This document shows positions 41,549 to 43,185 of a DNA stretch of 43,185 nucleotides, in pieces. The position numbers and the translations under genes were made by a program. A model generated the notes under the pieces. It saw nothing but the letters and a program-made list of their open reading frames with translations. It was not told where the DNA came from and made no database searches. The stretch's first letter is position 1. Every line of letters starts with the position of its first letter. Source of the DNA: JACKII01 sp041687435 (GTDB taxonomy: Bacteria; Pseudomonadota; Alphaproteobacteria; Bin95); NCBI GenBank assembly GCA_041687435.1, contig JAWLBX010000026.1, forward strand, positions 1 through 43,185, in the 5' to 3' direction.

Positions 41549-43024
41549 ATGGCCCGTATCGCCGTCGCCGGTTTCCGGCACGAGACCAACACCTTCGCCC
41601 CAGCCAAGGCGAGCCTGACCGATTTTGAACAGGGCTATTCCTGGCCGCCGCTGACCCGTGGCCCCGCGGTGGCCGAAGCGGTAAAGGGCTACAACCTGGC
41701 TCTTGCCGGGTTTATCGAGGCGGCGGAGCAGGCGGGGCACGAGGTGGTGCCGTTGCTTTGGGCTTCCGCCAGCCCGTCCTCGTATGTGGAGGAACGTGCC
41801 TATGAGCGCATCGCCGGCATGCTGGTCGATGCGGTTCAGGCGGCGGCGCCCGTGGATGCGGTCTATCTCTCGCTGCATGGCGCCATGGTGGCGGAGCATT
41901 TGGAGGATGCAGAGGCCGATACGATCAAGCGGGTGCGTGATGCACTGAATCCACAGGGCTGGCGCATTCCGGTGGTCGTTACGCTCGACTATCATGCCAA
42001 TATTTCGCCGGCGATGGTCGGGCGGGCCTCGGCCCTGCTGGGTTACCGCACCTATCCGCATGAGGACATGGCCGCCACCGGCACGCGCATGCTGCCCTGG
42101 CTGGAGCGGCTGCTGGCGGGCGAGCACCTGACAGAGCGCGCCTTCCGCCAGATCCCGTTCCTGTTCCCACTGGTCTGGGGCTGCACCACACACCCGCCGG
42201 CCTCGCGCATCGTCGCCATGATCGAGGGCCTGGAGCGCGAGCACGGCGTGCTGCTGACCTTCGCCGGCGGCTTCCCGGCGGCGGACATTCACGACTGCGG
42301 GCCGAGCGTCGTCGCTTACGGCCCGAGCAAGGCCGCCTGCCTCGCCGCGGTCAACGCGCTGGCCGAGGCGGTGATCGCGGCCGAGCCGGAATTCACCGGC
42401 GCTCTGCTGGGACCGGAGGAAGCCGTGGCCAAGGCGCTGGCCCACTCCGGGCCCGGCCCGGTCGTGATCGCCGACGTGCAGGACAACCCCGGCGCGGGAG
42501 GCACCGCCGATACCATGGGCCTGCTGAAGGCGCTGGTGGGAGCAGACGCGCCGGGCAGCGTCTGCGGCATGATCTTCGACCCGCATGTCGCCTCGCTGGC
42601 AACGCGGTCGGGGGAGGGGACGGAGATCAGCGCGGCGCTGGGCGGCAAGCATGACGTGCCGGGCGATTCGCCCCTGACCGCGACGTTCGCGGTGGAGAAG
42701 GTGGGCGACGGCCTGGTCGATTGCGAGGGACCGCTCTACAAGGGCGCCCACATGGACCTGGCGCCGATGGTCCTGCTGCGGCTCGGCAATGTGCGGATTG
42801 TCGTGTGCGGGAAAAAGGTGCAGGCCGCCGATCTCGCCTTCTTCCGCCATCTGGGTGTGGAGCCGGCAGAGGCGCGGGTGCTGGCGCTGAAATCCTCCGT
42901 CCACTTCCGCGGCGCCTTCGACCCGATTGCGGCAGAAACGATCCTTTGCGCCGCGCCGGGACCGATGGTCATGGACCTGAAGGCGCTGGCGTTCCGGCGG
43001 TTGAGGGTGGGGGTGCGGAGGTGA
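41549..43024 (+). CDS. M81 family peptidase (MlrC-like)
   Basis: A 491-residue zinc peptidase of the MlrC (M81) family. GFRHETNTFAPAKASLTDF and YLSLHGAMVAEHLEDAE form the N-terminal domain, then VVTLDYHANISPAMV, YRTYPHEDM and VVIADVQDNPGAGGTADT. MlrC cleaves linearised microcystin; most homologues in bacteria without microcystin genes have unknown substrates, so the degradation of that toxin cannot be claimed. A GGAG lies nine bases before the ATG. It follows the nuclease by 58 bases and may have its own promoter. It ends 161 bases from the window edge. Confidence 0.92.
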   Translation: MARIAVAGFRHETNTFAPAKASLTDFEQGYSWPPLTRGPAVAEAVKGYNLALAGFIEAAEQAGHEVVPLLWASASPSSYVEERAYERIAGMLVDAVQAAAPVDAVYLSLHGAMVAEHLEDAEADTIKRVRDALNPQGWRIPVVVTLDYHANISPAMVGRASALLGYRTYPHEDMAATGTRMLPWLERLLAGEHLTERAFRQIPFLFPLVWGCTTHPPASRIVAMIEGLEREHGVLLTFAGGFPAADIHDCGPSVVAYGPSKAACLAAVNALAEAVIAAEPEFTGALLGPEEAVAKALAHSGPGPVVIADVQDNPGAGGTADTMGLLKALVGADAPGSVCGMIFDPHVASLATRSGEGTEISAALGGKHDVPGDSPLTATFAVEKVGDGLVDCEGPLYKGAHMDLAPMVLLRLGNVRIVVCGKKVQAADLAFFRHLGVEPAEARVLALKSSVHFRGAFDPIAAETILCAAPGPMVMDLKALAFRRLRVGVRR

Positions 43025-43185
43025 GGCGCTCACCTTGACCGCTTTTGTACCCGAAACGTAACGTCCGGCACGCTGCACCTTGGCAGTGCCTGTATTTGCC
43101 CGGAAACTCCTAGAGCGCTTTTGTTTCTGAATGAGTCGTAGGGGATTCCCTTCATGCCGAATTTCTGATTCAGAATAAGGGCTGG
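43025..43185. other. Tail after the M81 gene with a repeat-like end
   Basis: No gene is supported in these 161 bases. GGCA and TGCC flank an interrupted CTGC/GCAG stem near 43060-43085, a weak hairpin. From 43111 the sequence resembles the widespread alphaproteobacterial TAGAGCG repeat, and TTCTGA/TCAGAA (43163-43168, 43170-43175) is a small palindrome. The next gene lies outside. Confidence 0.4.

Noticed and set aside
41540..43078. Minus-strand open frame of 512 codons
   Set aside because: Antisense shadow of the M81 peptidase gene; high GC keeps the opposite frame open. No recognisable domain.
1..43185. Prophage, transposon or CRISPR array
   Set aside because: No integrase, transposase, phage structural gene, regular spacer array or cas-type gene was seen; the repeats found are isolated.

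Overview
The window looks like chromosomal DNA of a GC-rich alphaproteobacterium, probably of the Rhodospirillales type (inference). The signs are a glyQ/glyS pair, an sdhE-mfd overlap, a leucyltransferase of the N-end rule, an ELM1-family protein, two CaiB/BaiF CoA transferases, a PEP-CTERM protein and a complete N-acetylglutaminylglutamine amide (NAGGN) osmolyte operon. No phage, transposase, CRISPR array or rRNA operon was seen. About 44 protein genes, one tRNA, one gene remnant and a few short repeats and hairpins account for nearly all the sequence.

Layout. 1-1644: the 5' part of glyS (cut by the window edge) and glyQ, separated by a palindromic dispersed repeat. 1812-6536: three-gene NAGGN operon (asnO, ngg, M42 peptidase), preceded by an unusually AT-rich stretch. 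6865-9394: operon of a persulfide-dioxygenase-like hydrolase, a TusA-like protein and an amidase. 9639-14658: crotonase, small lipoprotein, CoA transferase, acidic RTX-like protein, luciferase-like oxidoreductase. 14955-21641: a plus-strand run of thioesterase, pentapeptide-repeat protein, ClC channel, M20 peptidase, a 79-residue unknown, an SDR and an unknown protein with a leader like that of contractile-injection-system cargo. 21660-27983: mfd, sdhE and an Lhr-type helicase on the minus strand.

28067-34701: a small acidic protein, tRNA-Arg(CCT), threonine dehydratase-like and AhpD-like enzymes; then a leucyltransferase fused in frame to an EVE domain, downstream of a glycosyltransferase; then flavin reductase, thioesterase, a short ribosomal protein L25 and pth. 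34723-37897: a PEP-CTERM gene bracketed by a decayed 3' fragment and the intact 3' end of a two-subunit TPP decarboxylase, with a divergent TauD-type dioxygenase. 37917-43185: ELM1 protein, second CoA transferase, a standalone PD-(D/E)XK nuclease of less GC-rich sequence, an M81 (MlrC) peptidase and a short tail.

The best candidates for something undescribed are the Bpt-EVE fusion (30205-31365), the orphan injection-system-like cargo protein (20472-21641), the bracketed PEP-CTERM gene (34723-35872) and the solitary nuclease (40363-41490). Functional units visible in the sequence are translation (glyQS, L25, pth, tRNA-Arg), osmoprotection, sulfane-sulfur handling, acyl-CoA chemistry, DNA repair and surface proteins.
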